From Ignavibacteriales bacterium (GTDB taxonomy: Bacteria > Bacteroidota > Ignavibacteria > UBA10030 > SZUA-254), in assembly GCA_016214905.1 (NCBI GenBank), contig JACRMQ010000009.1, positions 1-64,000 on the forward strand: a DNA stretch of 64,000 nucleotides. The letters are read 5' to 3'. Positions within the stretch are counted from its first letter, which is position 1, and every line of letters starts with the position of its first letter. The notes beneath the pieces were generated by a model. The model was not told where the DNA came from and made no database searches. It worked only from the letters and a program-made list of their open reading frames with translations. Both the position numbers and the translations under genes were made by a program. Of the stretch, positions 61,713 to 64,000 are shown in pieces.

Positions 61713-63863
61713 TTAGAAATTCCAGCGTAAATCGAACGAACCTATGAAATTTCTGGGAAGTCCCGGTTCGAGGAATATCGGATTCAGTTTCGCCTGATCA
61801 TAGTCGGGATTTATGAATGCTGAGGCAGCATAAGATTTGTCGAGGATATTATTCACACCGAAGAATCCGTTTACAGATAACTTTTCCGCAATAATCTCGA
61901 TTGAGTTTATTCCAATAACGGCATTCAAATTATTGTAAGCGGGAACCGAAAGAATGTTGCCGTCATCGGCATAATATTTCGATAATCCCTGTATACTTAT
62001 TTCAGTGAAGAGATTCGCAAAGAAAGTGGGAGAATACCGCAGGGTGCTCTTGTACATCATTCCGGGAATGCCCGCTATCTTATTATCTTTTAGATTTCTA
62101 TACTTGCCCGGTTTATTATAATAGGTTGAATCGATAATGTACTCACTGTAAATGTTGTCCGTTACTGTGAACGCACATTGGAGTGATATACCATGTGTCG
62201 ATTGAACTGTCAGTCCTATCTCCGTTCCCATGCGCCTGCTTTTACCGGCAGTAAAATAAAACCTGCCACCGCTGTACGGGATAATATCATTTTTAACATC
62301 TATGTAATAAAATGCTGCGTCGTAAGTGATCGTGCTGAGAAAATTATTTTCAAATGCGATGATATGTTTTGTTCCAACTTCAATCGTGGTTGAACGTGAC
62401 GGTTCGAGAAGCGGATTGAGCGAGGTGATAGTGTCCTGACCGAACGTGCTTGGCGGATCGGTTTCATTGCCGGCAGGGATTTCAATTCCACCGCCAAGAT
62501 TGGCGTAGATGCTGTGCATCTGTGAAAACCTGTAGGTGATACCTGCCTTCGGTGTTATGCGTGAGAACGATTTTGTTGCGCTGAGTTTCGGATTCAGATA
62601 ATCTTCGTTGTAGTATGTAACATCATCGAATCGAGCACCGAGGACAAGACTAAAATTATTTAACATCAACTCATCCTGTCCAAAAATACCAAAACTGTTT
62701 GCACCTTCGCGCTTGTTGGTTTTTAAACTACTCCCGCGAGTTCCATCCACCAAGCTGTAAAATAGTATTGAGCCATCCTGATAAGCTTCGTCGGTGCCGA
62801 GAAGAAATATATTTTTCATCTTATCATCCATGACCCACCGATTCTGATAAGTGATGTTGCCGCCAACATGATACCTGTTGAAATCGCGGAACGTGTTTCG
62901 TTCAGACCGTTGAAGATATTTTGGGCTGACATGAATCGAAAAGGTAATTCCGTTATTATCATCGAGATCGTGAGATAATCGTGCACCTAAGCGCCCAAGC
63001 CGGTTGAAGCGCCGTTCATCTCGCTGAAGGTATGTAGGTTTGTAGTTAAGTGTATCGCCTTGAGCTTGTTTCGGATTATTATCGAACTGCTGCTGAGTGA
63101 GCGGTCCAGGAATTCTGAATAAATTGCTCGATCCGGTTAGAAAGATACCGAGAGTAGTTCGCTCTCCCAGTAATGAAACTATTCCCGTATTAACGAACGA
63201 CCGGGTACTGCCGGAGTGCTCACGCCACCCATCGGAATTAATATTCGAGATCGATAAGAAAAACCGTCCGTTCCCTATGAACGTGCCAAGATTCATCGAC
63301 TCTTTGCGGTAGCCGAAACTTCCGAATGATGATTGCACGTGTGCAAATGGATTTTCAAAAGAGGTGTTCGATGTAAGATTGAGTATGCCGCCAGCCGCGT
63401 TCCCCCAGAGGGTGGATGCATTCGAACGAATAACTTCGATACGTTCAATACTTGAGAGATCAATCAGATCGAAAGAGGTTCTTCCGTCGGGTTCGGTTTC
63501 GGGAAAACCATCGAGTATGACGCGTATACCGCGCGAAGTTCCGGCGTTCGAACGTTCACCGGCGCCGCGCGCCCCAAAACCGCGAATCGCAATACGCACA
63601 TCCTGATTTCCGTAGCGTGATTGAGTAAGGACACCGGGAACAATACTCAACACTTCATCTAATCCGTACCCTTTTTTCTTGTTAAGTTCCAATCCGGCAA
63701 CAGGTGTAACAGCGAGCGGAATTTCAATCCATGGCTCGGTGAGGCGGGTTGCAGTAATGGTTATCGGTTCAAGCGTATATTTAACACTGTCTTTTAATGT
63801 CTGTGCGAAGGAATTTTGTAGAAATAAAATGAACAATAATCCTATTAAATATTTTTTTATCAT
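61713..63863 (-). CDS. TonB-dependent outer-membrane receptor
   Basis: A 716-residue receptor. The signal peptide (YLIGLLFILFLQNSFAQ) is followed by a TonB-box-like stretch, LEPITITATRLTEP, and a plug (about 50-160) with GYGLDEVLSIVPGVLTQS, VRIAIRGFGARG and IERIEVIRSNASTLWGN-type blocks. The rest is a 22-strand barrel with C-terminal ...IGSFDLRWNF, ending in the aromatic residue expected of outer-membrane proteins. Similarity of the plug is to FecA/CirA-type siderophore receptors, but the ligand cannot be read from sequence. ATG at 63863 has AAGGA nine bases upstream; an in-frame TTG at 63872 would leave no spacing. It stands alone on the minus strand. Confidence 0.92.
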   Translation of the reverse strand: MIKKYLIGLLFILFLQNSFAQTLKDSVKYTLEPITITATRLTEPWIEIPLAVTPVAGLELNKKKGYGLDEVLSIVPGVLTQSRYGNQDVRIAIRGFGARGAGERSNAGTSRGIRVILDGFPETEPDGRTSFDLIDLSSIERIEVIRSNASTLWGNAAGGILNLTSNTSFENPFAHVQSSFGSFGYRKESMNLGTFIGNGRFFLSISNINSDGWREHSGSTRSFVNTGIVSLLGERTTLGIFLTGSSNLFRIPGPLTQQQFDNNPKQAQGDTLNYKPTYLQRDERRFNRLGRLGARLSHDLDDNNGITFSIHVSPKYLQRSERNTFRDFNRYHVGGNITYQNRWVMDDKMKNIFLLGTDEAYQDGSILFYSLVDGTRGSSLKTNKREGANSFGIFGQDELMLNNFSLVLGARFDDVTYYNEDYLNPKLSATKSFSRITPKAGITYRFSQMHSIYANLGGGIEIPAGNETDPPSTFGQDTITSLNPLLEPSRSTTIEVGTKHIIAFENNFLSTITYDAAFYYIDVKNDIIPYSGGRFYFTAGKSRRMGTEIGLTVQSTHGISLQCAFTVTDNIYSEYIIDSTYYNKPGKYRNLKDNKIAGIPGMMYKSTLRYSPTFFANLFTEISIQGLSKYYADDGNILSVPAYNNLNAVIGINSIEIIAEKLSVNGFFGVNNILDKSYAASAFINPDYDQAKLNPIFLEPGLPRNFIGSFDLRWNF

Positions 63864-63956
63864 GAAAGCCAATCCTTATTAATAAAAATAATATTCAGTT
63901 CTAAATAATCGAATATGATTATTCAATCATTTATCTGATGATGATTTTAATTTAAT

Positions 63957-64000
63957 TCCCGCGTTGGTTAAGGAGGCGGGATTGGAGGGGATTTTATGTA
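63957..64000. repeat. Partial palindromic repeat at the window edge
   Basis: TCCCGC (63957-63962) pairs with GCGGGA (63976-63981), followed by TTGGAGGGGATTTTAT. The G-rich/C-rich make-up, the central GGTTAAGG and the flanking TTTAATTCCC resemble the element at 2296-2340, so both look like members of one dispersed family. The element is cut by the window end. Confidence 0.4.

Noticed and set aside
1-64000. CRISPR array, tRNA or rRNA genes, insertion sequence or prophage
   Set aside because: No spaced direct-repeat series, cloverleaf-like segments, transposase motifs or phage genes were noticed by eye; a tRNAscan or repeat search would be the decisive check.

Overview
The window looks like chromosomal DNA of a free-living Gram-negative bacterium of the Bacteroidota/Chlorobiota/Ignavibacteriota (FCB) group. 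The evidence is type IX secretion (T9SS) genes (porU, porV, sprA, porX), cargo with a C-terminal sorting-type domain, TonB, OmpA and TonB-receptor proteins, lptF/lptG for lipopolysaccharide export, and AT-leaning intergenic DNA. Within FCB an Ignavibacteria-like lineage fits best, but this is inferred from gene content and not from a marker tree. I saw no phage, transposase, rRNA, tRNA or CRISPR array.

Layout. 1-8538 (+): end of an OPT-type transporter, a PqqD-like protein, an Xaa-His dipeptidase, an MFS carrier, an M29 aminopeptidase, a MacA/MacB-type pair, and an unusual protein made of six tandem helix-turn-helix repeats. 8599-16027 (+): uvrB, a ComF-type phosphoribosyltransferase, gap-pgk with a clear terminator, a rhomboid protease and ispG. 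16250-24434 (-): an orphan secreted protein, a long-chain polyprenyl diphosphate synthase, tatC, glyA, rpiB, an outer-membrane barrel, a DNRLRE-like lipoprotein, gmhB and an isolated N-terminal half of a glycogen-synthase-like protein.

24514-38060 (+) is the first T9SS region. A promoter-like sequence leads into porU and porV, then comes a terminator and a tight four-gene group: a large secreted M6-protease-like protein whose zinc motif is destroyed, a lipoprotein with a FlgD-like fold, a three-part protein (zinc peptidase, PD40 propeller, Omp85-like barrel), and a small membrane protein. lptG and lptF follow on the minus strand. 40916-60681 (+) holds sprA and porX, tsaE-tsaB-accD, and a run of overlapping or nearly touching genes: tonB, a protein with two OmpA-like domains, a ~1000-residue TPR protein, a TonB-receptor-like barrel without a plug, panC and a uridylyltransferase. 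60831-63863 (-): an exported rubrerythrin-like protein with an incomplete iron site and a TonB-dependent receptor.

How the genes fit together. Much of the window builds the cell envelope: SprA would be the T9SS outer-membrane channel, PorV the shuttle, PorU the sortase and PorX the response regulator, with cargo encoded beside them. The strongest candidates for undescribed biology are the peptidase-propeller-Omp85 fusion with its pseudoprotease neighbour, and the TonB/dual-OmpA/TPR/plugless-barrel operon. Several intergenic spaces carry palindromic elements (near 2306, 16066, 16905, 60697 and 63957) that look like dispersed repeats.
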